Shown in pieces: positions 53,892-62,552 of a DNA stretch of 64,000 nucleotides; within the stretch, counting starts at the first letter, position 1, and each line of letters starts with the position of its first letter. The notes beneath the pieces were generated by a model that was given only the letters and a program-made list of their open reading frames with translations, was not told the origin of the DNA and ran no database searches. Origin of the DNA: Mycolicibacterium gilvum (GTDB taxonomy: Bacteria; Actinomycetota; Actinomycetes; Mycobacteriales; Mycobacteriaceae); NCBI RefSeq assembly GCF_900454025.1, contig NZ_UGQM01000001.1, positions 558,001 to 622,000 of the forward strand, written 5' to 3'. A program made the position numbers and the translations under genes.

Positions 53892-54748
53892 CCCTGCGAT
53901 CCCTCGACGACGCCCCGGGCGGCGCGGGCGCGCTCCTCGTAGCCCTTGCGCTTGTCGGTGTCGACATCGAGGAACACCGTGTCCAGGCCGAGCGCCTTGT
54001 TCATCGCACGCCGGCCCTTGGGCGGCAGCATCTGCGCGGCCTGGGCGGTGAACCGCAGCGGCGGCGGCACCGACACGTGGGTCTTCGGCTTGTTCAACGT
54101 CTTGACGATGGCCGCGGCGATGTCTTCGGGTTCGACGGGTTTGATCGCCCCGCCGGACTTGGTGCCCGCGATCAGTTCGGTGTTGGTGAACGGCGGCATG
54201 ATCACCGAGACGTTCACCCCGTGCGGCGCCATCTCGTCGGCGAGCGCGGTGGTGAGCCCGACGACCGCGTACTTGGCGCCGACGTAGACGACCTGACCGG
54301 GCAGCGGTATGACGCCCGACAGCGACGCGATGTTGATGATGTGCCCGCTGCGGCGCTTGACCATGTCCGGCAGTGCGAGCCGGCAGCCGGTGAGCACCCC
54401 GTAGACGTTGACCTCCAGCGACGACCGGATGGACTGTTCGGTCTCGTCGAGGAAGGGGCCGACGGGCATCACGCCGGCGTTGTTGATCAGGACGTCGATG
54501 TGCCCGCCACCGTCGGTGCGGGCCTTGTCGAGGAACGTCGCGAACGACTCCTGGTCGGTCACGTCGAGGGGATAGCCCGACACCGGTCCGAGGTTGGTCA
54601 GCTTGGCGACCGAGGACTCCTGCAGCGCTACGTCGCGGTCGCCGATCACGACCCGCGCGCCGTGGGCGAGCAGCGCCTCCGCGGTGGCGTAGCCGATACC
54701 TCGGGCGGCACCGGTGATGGCGATGGTCTTGCCTCGGATGTTGTCCAT
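53888..54748 (-). CDS. Short-chain dehydrogenase/reductase with own operator
   Basis: The 286-residue classical SDR has the NAD(P) motif TGAARGIGYATAEALL near 13, LINNAGVMPVGPF near 88, catalytic Ser in NIASLSGVIPL near 136 and YVGAKYA (Tyr, Lys) near 150, followed by a C-terminal extension with PPKGRRAMNKALGLD. Probably oxidises or reduces a lipid or steroid-like alcohol; substrate unknown. ATG 54748 is chosen; a near-perfect 24-base palindrome with a TTGACA element lies just before it, so the gene is probably regulated by a TetR-type protein encoded elsewhere. Confidence 0.9.
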   Translation of the reverse strand: MDNIRGKTIAITGAARGIGYATAEALLAHGARVVIGDRDVALQESSVAKLTNLGPVSGYPLDVTDQESFATFLDKARTDGGGHIDVLINNAGVMPVGPFLDETEQSIRSSLEVNVYGVLTGCRLALPDMVKRRSGHIINIASLSGVIPLPGQVVYVGAKYAVVGLTTALADEMAPHGVNVSVIMPPFTNTELIAGTKSGGAIKPVEPEDIAAAIVKTLNKPKTHVSVPPPLRFTAQAAQMLPPKGRRAMNKALGLDTVFLDVDTDKRKGYEERARAARGVVEGSQG

Positions 54749-54753
54749 GCGGC

Positions 54754-54777
54754 GAAACTTTACACGTGTCAAGTTTC
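54754..54777. promoter_or_regulatory. 24-base palindromic operator upstream of the SDR gene
   Basis: Arms GAAACTT and AAGTTTC enclose ACACGTGT; only one base pair of the twelve is unmatched. The minus strand carries TTGACA within it, so a bound regulator would cover the -35 box. Confidence 0.75.
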
Positions 54778-54872
54778 TGTGGGAAGAGGCGTTCGGTCGG
54801 CCCGCAGAACGGGCATTGCGGTCCTGCGCTAGACATGTAGGTGATGTCCGGTCCGGTGAGGGGTGAGCTGCG

Positions 54873-55805
54873 GTGAGCGGCGCACCGCACGTCGCCGTGG
54901 CGCTGGAGGGGTACGGCTGGCACCCGCAGGCGTGGCGGCACAGCGCCGGCGCCCCTCCGGTCACCAGCGGCGGATACTGGGCGGAGCTGGTCGCCACCGC
55001 CGAGCGCGGACTGCTGGATTTCGTGACGTTCGACGACGCACTGGCCCCGCAACGCCGCAGGCGCCCCGAGATCGACCCGCGCTGGCTTGCCGGGCGGCCC
55101 GACGCGGTGCTGGTGGCGGCGCGGGTCGCGCCGCTGACACGCCACATCGGTCTGATCCCGGTCGCGACCACCACGCACACCGAGCCGGCCGCCCTGTCCG
55201 AATCCCTTGCCACACTTGATCACCTCTCGCAGGGGCGCGCCGGCTGGCAGGTCAGGATCAGCGCCTCGCGTCATGAGGCGCAGCTGTTCGGCCGTCGTGA
55301 CCCCGACGACCTCGGAGACCTGTTCGCCCACGCTCGCGGCGTGGTCGAGATCGTTCGGACGCGCTGGGAGGGTGGGGGAGGCCGGCCGGTGGTGACCGCG
55401 CTCGCCCACACCCCCACCGTCTACGAGTTCGCCGCGGACAGTGCGGATCTCGTGTTCGTCACGCCCCGCGACGACGAGTCGCTGTCGACCATCCTCGCCG
55501 AGGTGCGGGAGGCCGGCGGGCACGAACTCCGGGTGTACGCCGACCTCTACGTCACGTTCACCGGGGTGGTGGACGAACGCTCGGACGCGCGGGTGTTCTC
55601 CGGTACCGCGGACGAACTCGCCGACACGATCGCCGGATGGCACCGCCACGGTGTGCACGGCGTCCGGCTGCGGCCCGCCGTCAACGCCGTCGATCTGCCC
55701 GTCATCGCCGACGAGGTGATCCCATTGCTGCAGTGCCGCACAGGGTTTCGCAGCACCTACCGCCCCGGGGAGACGCTGCGCGGCCGGCTGGGGATCGAGT
55801 CATGA
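54873..55805 (+). CDS. Luciferase-like (LLM) flavin/F420 monooxygenase 1
   Basis: The 310-residue TIM-barrel protein of the bacterial luciferase superfamily begins VAVALEGYGWHPQAWR and has WAELVATAERGLLDFVTFDDAL, LATLDHLSQGRAGWQVRIS (family loop) and PVIADEVIPLLQCRTGFRSTYRPGETLRGRLG at the end in parts. It is shorter than NtaA-type proteins. Cofactor (FMN or F420) and substrate are unknown. GTG 54873 follows GAGGGG. It is the first of three overlapping LLM genes; the stop overlaps the next start (ATGA). Confidence 0.85.
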   Translation: MSGAPHVAVALEGYGWHPQAWRHSAGAPPVTSGGYWAELVATAERGLLDFVTFDDALAPQRRRRPEIDPRWLAGRPDAVLVAARVAPLTRHIGLIPVATTTHTEPAALSESLATLDHLSQGRAGWQVRISASRHEAQLFGRRDPDDLGDLFAHARGVVEIVRTRWEGGGGRPVVTALAHTPTVYEFAADSADLVFVTPRDDESLSTILAEVREAGGHELRVYADLYVTFTGVVDERSDARVFSGTADELADTIAGWHRHGVHGVRLRPAVNAVDLPVIADEVIPLLQCRTGFRSTYRPGETLRGRLGIES

Positions 55806-56926
55806 ACGTTCCGCTGTCCGTTCTGGATCTCGCACCGATCTGCGACGGTTCCGATGCGGCCACCGCGCTGCGCAACACCGTCGACCTCGCCCGGCACGCC
55901 GAACGCTGGGGCTACAGGCGGTTCTGGGTGGCCGAGCACCATTTCGTCGCGGTCGCGAGCACCGCGCCGGCGGTGCTGATCGGGCAGATCGCCGCCGCGA
56001 CCCGGACCATCCGCGTCGGCGCTGCGGCAGTCCAGCTCGGTCAGACCACCGCGGTGGCGGTCGTCGAGACGTTCGGCATGCTCGACGCGTTCCACCCCGG
56101 CCGCATCGACCTCGGCATCGGGCGATCGGGCCGACGCGCCCGCCCGCCGCGCCCCGACGGGCAGAAGCGGACACCCAGACCGGTGCCGCCGTGGCGGGAG
56201 ATCGACGGTGTCGTCATCCCGTCCCCGTTCGACCTCTCCACCCTGATGCGCAACCCGCGGCTGAAGGCCCGCATGTCGGTGCTGCAGCAACCGGGTGCGG
56301 TGTCACCGGAGTTCGCCGACCAGGTCGACGACATCCTCGCGCTGATCGCGGGACGCTATGAGATCGACGGGTTCGCCGCGCACGTCGTTCCGGGCGAGGG
56401 TTCCGCGCTGACGCCCTGGGTGTTCGGCAGCAGCAAAGGCGAGAGCGCGCGCGTCGCCGGCGCGCGTGGCCTGCCGTTCGTCGCGAGCTACCACCTCACG
56501 CCCGCGACGGCGCTCGATGCGGTCGACGTCTACCGTGCGCACTTCCGTCCCTCGGCCACGCTGACCGAACCGTACGTGGTGGTCTCGGCGGACGTCGTCG
56601 TCGCCGAGGACACCGCGACGGCCCGGCATTTGGCGTCCAGCTACGGCCACTGGGTGCACGCGATCCGCACCGGCGACGGCGCCGTACCCTACCCCGACCC
56701 GGACAGGGTCGCGCCGCTGCCCGACGAGCAGGCGGCGACGGTGAAAGACCGCACCGCAACACAATTCGTCGGTGATCCCGACGAGGTGGCGCACCGGCTG
56801 GAGGCGCTGCGGCGGGTCGCGGACGCTGACGAACTCGTGATCACCTCGGTCACGCACGGTCACGAAGACCGCCTGCGCTCACACCGTCTGCTCGCCGAAC
56901 GCTGGGGTATCACCGGTGAAGGCTGA
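55802..56926 (+). CDS. Luciferase-like (LLM) monooxygenase 2
   Basis: The 374-residue protein begins at ATG 55802 with LSVLDLAPICDGSDAATALRNTVDLARHAERWGYRRFWVAEHH, in pieces, the typical N-terminus of the MsnO8/YhbW-type LLM group. AAVQLGQTTAVAVVETFGMLDAFHPGRIDLGIGRSG follows in parts. A 70-residue insertion rich in Arg/Pro (about 112-185) is specific to this subgroup. VFGSSKGESARVAGARGLPFVASYH is a flavin-site segment. It overlaps its neighbours at both ends, which points to joint production of the three proteins. Confidence 0.86.
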   Translation: MNVPLSVLDLAPICDGSDAATALRNTVDLARHAERWGYRRFWVAEHHFVAVASTAPAVLIGQIAAATRTIRVGAAAVQLGQTTAVAVVETFGMLDAFHPGRIDLGIGRSGRRARPPRPDGQKRTPRPVPPWREIDGVVIPSPFDLSTLMRNPRLKARMSVLQQPGAVSPEFADQVDDILALIAGRYEIDGFAAHVVPGEGSALTPWVFGSSKGESARVAGARGLPFVASYHLTPATALDAVDVYRAHFRPSATLTEPYVVVSADVVVAEDTATARHLASSYGHWVHAIRTGDGAVPYPDPDRVAPLPDEQAATVKDRTATQFVGDPDEVAHRLEALRRVADADELVITSVTHGHEDRLRSHRLLAERWGITGEG

Positions 56927-57827
56927 GCGGCGCAAGCACATTCACCTGGGTGCGCGCCTCCCTGCCTCGTTCGACTCGTGCGACTCGCTCGTCCACCTCG
57001 CCCGCACCGCCGAACGCGGCCAGTTCGACTTCGTCCTCGTCGACGACGGCGCGCGGCTGCGCGAACAGCGGTCCGACGCCCTGACGATGCTCGCGGCCCT
57101 GGCCGCCGTCACCGACCGGGTCGGGCTCGTCGGCACCGTCGACACCGGTGCCACCGAGCCCTTCGAGGTGGCGCGCAGAATCGCGACGCTCGACCATCTG
57201 TCCGACGGCCGGGCGGGGTGGCACCGCGCAGGGGCCGATGTCCGTCGCGCCTGGGAGTTCCTCGCCGTCGCCCGGTTGTTCTGGGACAGCTGGGCTGAGG
57301 ACGCCGTGCTCGCCGACCACGACGCCGGCCGCTACGTCGACCCCGACCGGATCAGGGCCGTCGAACACCGCGGTCCGCACTTCGATGTCCGGGGTTTCGC
57401 GACGTTGCCGCGTTCACCGCAGCGCCACCCGGTGCTGGTTCAGGACGGTGACTCCGAGGACGGCACCGCATTCGCGGCCGCGCACGCCGACGCGGTGATC
57501 ACCCCGCACGCCGGACTGGAGGCGCGGCAGCGGTACGTCGCCGACGTCAGGACGAAGGTGGCTGCGGCCGGCCGTAATCCGGACAGCGTCACGGTGTTCG
57601 CGCTGACAAAACTCTCCCCCGGGAGCCCCGCGAAGGTCGCCGACGAGATGGACCTCCACGTCCAGTCGGGCGCCTGCGACGGGTTCCTCCTCGTGCCCGA
57701 CCCGACGCCGCACGGCCTCGACGAGTTCGTCGACGACGTGGTGCCGCTGCTGCAGGAGCGGGGGAGTCTGCGCACCGGCTACTGCGGTCACACGCTGCGG
57801 GACCACCTGGCGCAGCCGGCCCTATAG
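56916..57827 (+). CDS. Luciferase-like (LLM) monooxygenase 3
   Basis: The 303-residue protein starts at GTG 56916, 11 bases inside the preceding gene. IHLGARLPASFDSCDSLVHLARTAERGQFDFVLVDDG in segments opens the barrel; ATLDHLSDGRAGWHRAGADVRRAWEF and HPVLVQDGDSEDGTAFAAAHADAVI are NtaA-like segments, and SLRTGYCGHTLRDHL is the end. It looks like a shortened NtaA-type enzyme. Cofactor and substrate are unknown. The small membrane protein gene follows after 10 bases. Confidence 0.85.
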   Translation: MKAERRKHIHLGARLPASFDSCDSLVHLARTAERGQFDFVLVDDGARLREQRSDALTMLAALAAVTDRVGLVGTVDTGATEPFEVARRIATLDHLSDGRAGWHRAGADVRRAWEFLAVARLFWDSWAEDAVLADHDAGRYVDPDRIRAVEHRGPHFDVRGFATLPRSPQRHPVLVQDGDSEDGTAFAAAHADAVITPHAGLEARQRYVADVRTKVAAAGRNPDSVTVFALTKLSPGSPAKVADEMDLHVQSGACDGFLLVPDPTPHGLDEFVDDVVPLLQERGSLRTGYCGHTLRDHLAQPAL

Positions 57828-57837
57828 GCTTGGCGAT

Positions 57838-58128
57838 GTGTCGCAGGCGACCGTGGGCTGGCTGTTGCTGGCCGCTGCGGCGGTGACCTTCGTCTTCGGT
57901 GGCGTCTCACGGCTGGTGATCGGCGCGCGGCGCGACAGCAGAGCGGTACGCATGGTCGTCCACACCTTCCGCCGCACGGGCATCGCCCGCGTGCTGTTCG
58001 GCCGTTTCGACGACGACGTGCTCGACGACGACGAACTCGACGCGATGATCCTGATGCCGTCGATCGTCGTCGCCTGCGGTCTGGTGCTGACAGCGATCTT
58101 CCTGCTGCTCTACCGCACGCTCGCCTGA
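57838..58128 (+). CDS. Small two-span membrane protein
   Basis: The 96-residue protein has an N-terminal span (VGWLLLAAAAVTFVFGGVSRLVIGA in pieces), a charged middle (RFDDDVLDDDELDA) and a C-terminal span (SIVVACGLVLTAIFLLLYRTLA). It starts at GTG 57838, 10 bases after the third LLM gene, so it may belong to that operon. Its last 19 bases overlap the convergent metallo-hydrolase gene. Function unknown. Confidence 0.75.
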   Translation: MSQATVGWLLLAAAAVTFVFGGVSRLVIGARRDSRAVRMVVHTFRRTGIARVLFGRFDDDVLDDDELDAMILMPSIVVACGLVLTAIFLLLYRTLA

Positions 58129-58853
58129 GCCGCCTGCGCGGCGGCGTCGCGCACCGGACCCCGCCACAGCGGGCCGTGGCCCGGCAGGATCACCTCCGTA
58201 TCCAGTGCGCCCAGCGTGGTGAGGCTGCGCCGGCAGGCGTCCTCGTCGTGGTTGAAGACCGACGGCAGCAGCTGAGGCCCGCGCCGTGACGCGACCGGGT
58301 GACCGGTGATCAGCGCGTCGCCGCTGACCAGAACCCCGTCCACGACGTAGGAGCAGTGCCCGCCGGTGTGCCCGGGCGTCGGAATGCACACCGGCGAGCC
58401 GGGTAGCGCCGCGGCGATGTGGTCGGTCAACGGCGCGGTGGACGCGATGCCGGCATGGGTCAGCGCTCCCTTGCCGATGATCGACACCGACCACTTCAGC
58501 CACGTCGGCTGCCAGGCATGTTTGGCGATGTCGAGCGGGGACGCCTGTTCCAGATGGTCCCGACGGGAGTGCGCGACCTCGTCGGCGTGGCAGTAGACCG
58601 GGGTGCCGTGGGTGGCCGCGAACCAGATCGCGGTGCCGAAGTGGTCGATGTGCGCGTGGGTCAACAGGATTGCGCGGACATCACCCACGCCGAAGCCGAG
58701 GCCGTGCAGTGACGTCAGCACCTCGTCACGGTGGCCGGGGAAGCCCGCGTCGATCAAGATCACGCCGTCGTCATCGCGCACGAGCGTCCAGTTGACGAGC
58801 TCGGTCCGGACGAAGTGGACGCGATCGGTCACGGCCGTGACGACGGGTGCCAT
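58110..58853 (-). CDS. Metallo-beta-lactamase-fold hydrolase (Rv0406c-like)
   Basis: The 247-residue hydrolase has the zinc-binding THAHIDHFG motif (His66, His68, Asp70, His71), further ligands in TPGHTGGH near 160 and SGDAL near 178, and PGHGP near 225. It probably cleaves an ester, thioester or lactone; substrate unknown. It lies head-to-head with fgd1 with only 23 bases between the starts, the same pairing as Rv0406c/Rv0407 in M. tuberculosis. Confidence 0.9.
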   Translation of the reverse strand: MAPVVTAVTDRVHFVRTELVNWTLVRDDDGVILIDAGFPGHRDEVLTSLHGLGFGVGDVRAILLTHAHIDHFGTAIWFAATHGTPVYCHADEVAHSRRDHLEQASPLDIAKHAWQPTWLKWSVSIIGKGALTHAGIASTAPLTDHIAAALPGSPVCIPTPGHTGGHCSYVVDGVLVSGDALITGHPVASRRGPQLLPSVFNHDEDACRRSLTTLGALDTEVILPGHGPLWRGPVRDAAAQAAQASVR

Positions 58854-58876
58854 GGGGCGAGTGTAGAAACTAACGT

Positions 58877-59887
58877 ATGGCTGAACTGAAATTGGGCTAC
58901 AAGGCGTCGGCGGAGCAGTTCGCGCCTCGTGAACTCGTCGAACTCGCTGTCGCCGCCGAAGAGCACGGCATGGACAGCGCCACCGTCAGCGACCACTTCC
59001 AGCCCTGGCGGCACGAGGGTGGCCACGCCCCGTTCTCGCTGGCATGGATGACCGCCGTCGGCGAGCGCACCACGCGGCTGCAGCTGGGCACCTCGGTGCT
59101 GACGCCGACGTTCCGCTACAACCCGGCCGTCATCGCCCAGGCGTTCGCGACGATGGGCTGCCTGTACCCGGACCGGATCTTCCTCGGTGTGGGCACCGGC
59201 GAGGCCCTCAACGAGATCGCCACCGGATACGAGGGTGAGTGGCCCGAGTTCAAGGAGCGTTACGCGCGGCTGCGCGAGTCGGTCCGGCTGATGCGTGAGC
59301 TGTGGCTCGGTGACCGTGTCGATTTCGAGGGCGAGTACTACAAGACCAAGGGCGCGTCGATCTACGACGTCCCCGAGGGCGGGATCCCGATCTACATCGC
59401 CGCGGGTGGACCGCAGGTCGCCAAGTACGCAGGGCGCGCCGGCGACGGATTCATCTGCACCTCGGGCAAGGGCGAGGAGCTCTACAAGGAGAAGCTCATC
59501 CCGGCGATGCGCGAAGGCGCTGAGGCCGCGGGCAAGAACCCCGACGACGTCGACCGGATGATCGAGATCAAGATCTCCTACGACACCGATCCGGAACTCG
59601 CGCTGGAGAACACCCGGTTCTGGGCGCCGCTGTCGTTGACCGCCGAGCAGAAGCACTCCATCGACGATCCGATGGAGATGGAGAAGGCCGCCGACGAGCT
59701 GCCGATCGAGCAGGTCGCCAAGCGCTGGATCGTGGCATCCGATCCCGACGAGGCCGTCGCGAAGGTCGCCGACTACGTCGACTACGGACTGAACCACCTC
59801 GTGTTCCACGCGCCCGGGCACGATCAGCGCCGGTTCCTGGAGCTGTTCCAGCGGGATCTGGAGCCGAGGCTGCGCAAGCTCGGCTGA
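58877..59887 (+). CDS. fgd1: F420-dependent glucose-6-phosphate dehydrogenase
   Basis: The 336-residue TIM-barrel enzyme oxidises glucose 6-phosphate while reducing coenzyme F420 to F420H2, the main source of reduced F420 in mycobacteria. [41 protein letters not shown] with the active-site His40, [28 protein letters not shown] and [20 protein letters not shown] are characteristic (in segments). Length and motifs equal those of Fgd1 (Rv0407). AAC-rich leader and ATG 58877. Reduced F420 could be used by the LLM enzymes encoded just upstream. Confidence 0.96.
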   Translation: MAELKLGYKASAEQFAPRELVELAVAAEEHGMDSATVSDHFQPWRHEGGHAPFSLAWMTAVGERTTRLQLGTSVLTPTFRYNPAVIAQAFATMGCLYPDRIFLGVGTGEALNEIATGYEGEWPEFKERYARLRESVRLMRELWLGDRVDFEGEYYKTKGASIYDVPEGGIPIYIAAGGPQVAKYAGRAGDGFICTSGKGEELYKEKLIPAMREGAEAAGKNPDDVDRMIEIKISYDTDPELALENTRFWAPLSLTAEQKHSIDDPMEMEKAADELPIEQVAKRWIVASDPDEAVAKVADYVDYGLNHLVFHAPGHDQRRFLELFQRDLEPRLRKLG

Positions 59888-59904
59888 CATCCGCAGTCCG
59901 CGAG

Positions 59905-60876
59905 ATGATCCGGATTCTCGCGACGCTGCTGGGCCTCGGTGCCCTGGCCGTCGCGGTGACGGGGTTCGCCGCCCGCTATCTGCCGATCGCAGGGCATCCT
60001 ACGTTGATCCTGGCCGCGGCGGCGCCCTACCTGTCGGTGGCGGCGCTCGCGGCGATGCTGTTGTTCGTGGTCGCGCGGCGCTGGGTGCTCGCTCTGCTCG
60101 CCGTGGCGCTGACGGTTGCGCTGATGTGGGTCTATGTTCCTCGCTACCTACCGGGGCCGAGCGAGCAGACCGACGCCGTCGACGTGCGGGTGCTGACCTC
60201 CAATCTCGGTATGGGAGAAGCGGATCCGAGGCAGTTGGTCGCGCTGGCCGGCGCCGGTGCGGATGTGGTCGCGGTGCAGGAGTTGACACAGGAGGCCGCT
60301 GACGGCTTGTCGGCGGCCGGTATGGACACCGTGTTCCCGCACCGGGTGATCGTTCCCGCGCCCGGGGCGACGGGTATCGGCATCTGGAGCAGACACCCCA
60401 TCGTCCATTCCGGACGGATCGACGGCTATGCGCTGCCGATGGTGGGCACGAGGATCCGGGTACCGGGTGTCCGCGTCGACGCGACGGTGCTGTCGGTGCA
60501 CCTGGCCGCGCCGTGGCCGATGCCCATCGAGGACTGGAAGTCCGACTACGCCACGTTTCCCGACACGCTGCGCGAGATGGGCGTCGCCGCCGGCGCGGGT
60601 GCGGTGATCGTGGCGGGCGATTTCAACGCGACCTACGAGATGGCGCCGTTCCGGCGGTTGCTCGACGGGGGGTACTCCGATGCGGGCAACGAGTCCGGTG
60701 CCGGCCTGGCCCGCAGCTATCCGGCAGGTGGCATCGGTCTGCCCCTGATCGGCATCGACCACATCCTGATCAAGAACTGTGCGGCGGCGACCGCACGGAC
60801 CGTGGTGGTGCCGGGCGCGGACCACCGGGGGCTGCTCGCCACGCTCCGGGTGCCGGTGGACATGACCGCGAGCTGA
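59905..60876 (+). CDS. Membrane-anchored endonuclease/exonuclease/phosphatase-fold protein
   Basis: The 323-residue protein has three N-terminal hydrophobic segments (about 1-30, 33-57, 61-79) followed by an EEP hydrolase domain from residue 92: VLTSNLGMGEADP, VVAVQELTQE with the metal Glu, VLSVHLAAPWP, VIVAGDFNATYEM (Asp/Asn pair), GIDHILIKN and ADHRGLLATL. It probably acts outside the membrane on phosphodiesters or phospholipids; substrate unknown. It starts 17 bases after the fgd1 stop and may be co-transcribed. Confidence 0.88.
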   Translation: MIRILATLLGLGALAVAVTGFAARYLPIAGHPTLILAAAAPYLSVAALAAMLLFVVARRWVLALLAVALTVALMWVYVPRYLPGPSEQTDAVDVRVLTSNLGMGEADPRQLVALAGAGADVVAVQELTQEAADGLSAAGMDTVFPHRVIVPAPGATGIGIWSRHPIVHSGRIDGYALPMVGTRIRVPGVRVDATVLSVHLAAPWPMPIEDWKSDYATFPDTLREMGVAAGAGAVIVAGDFNATYEMAPFRRLLDGGYSDAGNESGAGLARSYPAGGIGLPLIGIDHILIKNCAAATARTVVVPGADHRGLLATLRVPVDMTAS

Positions 60877-60881
60877 AGGGG

Positions 60882-62552
60882 TCAGCGGGGAGTACGGACG
60901 GGGTCAGGCAGGTCAGGTTTGCTGATCCGGTACAGCCGCCATTGCTCCTGGCCGAAGGCACCCTGCGCCGAGTGGACCAGGGTGCCGATCCCCGCGCCGT
61001 CGAACCACAGTGTGGGATATCGCATCTGCACTGTGTCCGGGGCTGCGTTGTAGGCCGGGTTGGTGACCAGGATGTACTGCACCCCGAAATCCCAGGGTCT
61101 GTTCAATGTTGCGGTGTAGTCGTAATCGGTGTCGATGATGAACTGTCGGGGTCTGTCCGAGGCGAGCCAGATCCCCCAGTTCATGAACGTGTCCATCAGG
61201 ATCGCCCCATCCGGCAGTTGCCGTCTGTCCAGGTATCGGGCGAGGATCCGGTCGTCCACGCCGACCCGTCGATACCACTGCTCGTCCGCCGGATACTCGT
61301 CGGGGAGGACCAGCGACTTCAGCCCGAACTGCAGTTGGTGATTTCCGATGTCTTTGTTCAGCATCGACACCGCCGTCACAGGGAGCCCGACCACGAGCGA
61401 CAACGCGAGCGTTGCGCCACCCAACCGTTGAGGCAGTGCGCGTGCGGTGATCTTGTCGCGGGGTGACATGCCCGGCGTGAGCCAGATCAACGCGACCACG
61501 ATCACCATCGGCACGGCCGGCATGTAATAGCGAAACCACCCGAACGTCGTCTCGGTGTATGCGCCCCAGATGGAGAACGCCAGGATCCCCCCGAGTGTGA
61601 GGAGCGGAACCGCGATGTCGGCACGGCGCCGGTAGATCGCCATCGCAACCCCGACCGCGACGGCAATCCCCGCGAACGGCTGCATGGCGGTCAAGCGGAC
61701 GGCTTGGGTGATCCAGTCCTGGTCCTCACTGAGGCTGTTCCGGGTCAGCGCTGTCGTCACCTGGCTCGCGTTGCCGTACTGGGATGTGAGCGTCGGGAAC
61801 ATCTGACCGGTCATGATCCAGCTGGCCAGCGCCCACGTCACGAAGGAAACCATCAACGGAAAAACCAGCACGATCACGTTGAGAATCGTCGACGAGAACC
61901 GTGCGCGGGTAGCGCGTGTCGTTGCGGTGATGACACCGACGAACAATGCCGCGCCGGCAGCCGCCACGATCACCTCGTAGCGTGCCAGGTAGCCCAAGCC
62001 CAGTGCGATGCCGGCGACAGCCAATTGCTGCACGCTTCGGGTGTCAAGCCACAACAGGAGATATCGCACGCACAGCAGGACGAAGAACAGAGCGGCGGCT
62101 TCACTCAGACCGGACCCGCCGTACGTGACCACCATGGGATGAAGAGCGAAAACCCCTACTGCCACAATCCGCCACGCGCTCGGGACGCCCCTGTCGATGG
62201 CGATCCGGCGGACGACCAGAGCGGCGCCCGCCATGAACGGTGCGCTCTGGAGTCCGCCCGCCAGGCCGTAGGTCTTGAGCTCCGGCCATATCCGGTGAAG
62301 CGGCAGCAAGGGGAGTTCGAGCAAGCTGGGCAAGGGGTTCCAGACGAAACCGATCGCCGACAGATGCGGGTGGCGGCTCATCAGAGCGAAGCCTGCATGC
62401 GCGACGCGACTCGGTCCGTCGCCGTCGAAGAGGTTGTATCTGACCGAAAGCACCGCGCTGACGGCAATGTAGAACGCGGTCAGTGAGACGAACAGTGCGC
62501 CGGCATACCACCTTTCGGTGGACGGGCTTCTCCCGACGGGATCAACTGCCAC
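60882..62552 (-). CDS. Multi-span glycosyltransferase-like membrane protein (GT-C/PMT-like)
   Basis: The 556-residue protein has about 11 membrane spans. The first loop after span 1 contains NLFDGDGPSRVAHAGFALMSR, with the Asp/Gly-Asp pattern of GT-C transferases, and the last 150 residues form a soluble domain (VGVDDRILARYLDRRQLPDGAILMDTFMNWG in parts). It may transfer a sugar from a lipid carrier to an outer polymer; no experimental relative is recognised. GTG 62552 lies 11 bases inside the upstream BcsB-like gene, so the two are coupled. The region is less GC-rich than the rest of the window. Confidence 0.75.
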   Translation of the reverse strand: MAVDPVGRSPSTERWYAGALFVSLTAFYIAVSAVLSVRYNLFDGDGPSRVAHAGFALMSRHPHLSAIGFVWNPLPSLLELPLLPLHRIWPELKTYGLAGGLQSAPFMAGAALVVRRIAIDRGVPSAWRIVAVGVFALHPMVVTYGGSGLSEAAALFFVLLCVRYLLLWLDTRSVQQLAVAGIALGLGYLARYEVIVAAAGAALFVGVITATTRATRARFSSTILNVIVLVFPLMVSFVTWALASWIMTGQMFPTLTSQYGNASQVTTALTRNSLSEDQDWITQAVRLTAMQPFAGIAVAVGVAMAIYRRRADIAVPLLTLGGILAFSIWGAYTETTFGWFRYYMPAVPMVIVVALIWLTPGMSPRDKITARALPQRLGGATLALSLVVGLPVTAVSMLNKDIGNHQLQFGLKSLVLPDEYPADEQWYRRVGVDDRILARYLDRRQLPDGAILMDTFMNWGIWLASDRPRQFIIDTDYDYTATLNRPWDFGVQYILVTNPAYNAAPDTVQMRYPTLWFDGAGIGTLVHSAQGAFGQEQWRLYRISKPDLPDPVRTPR

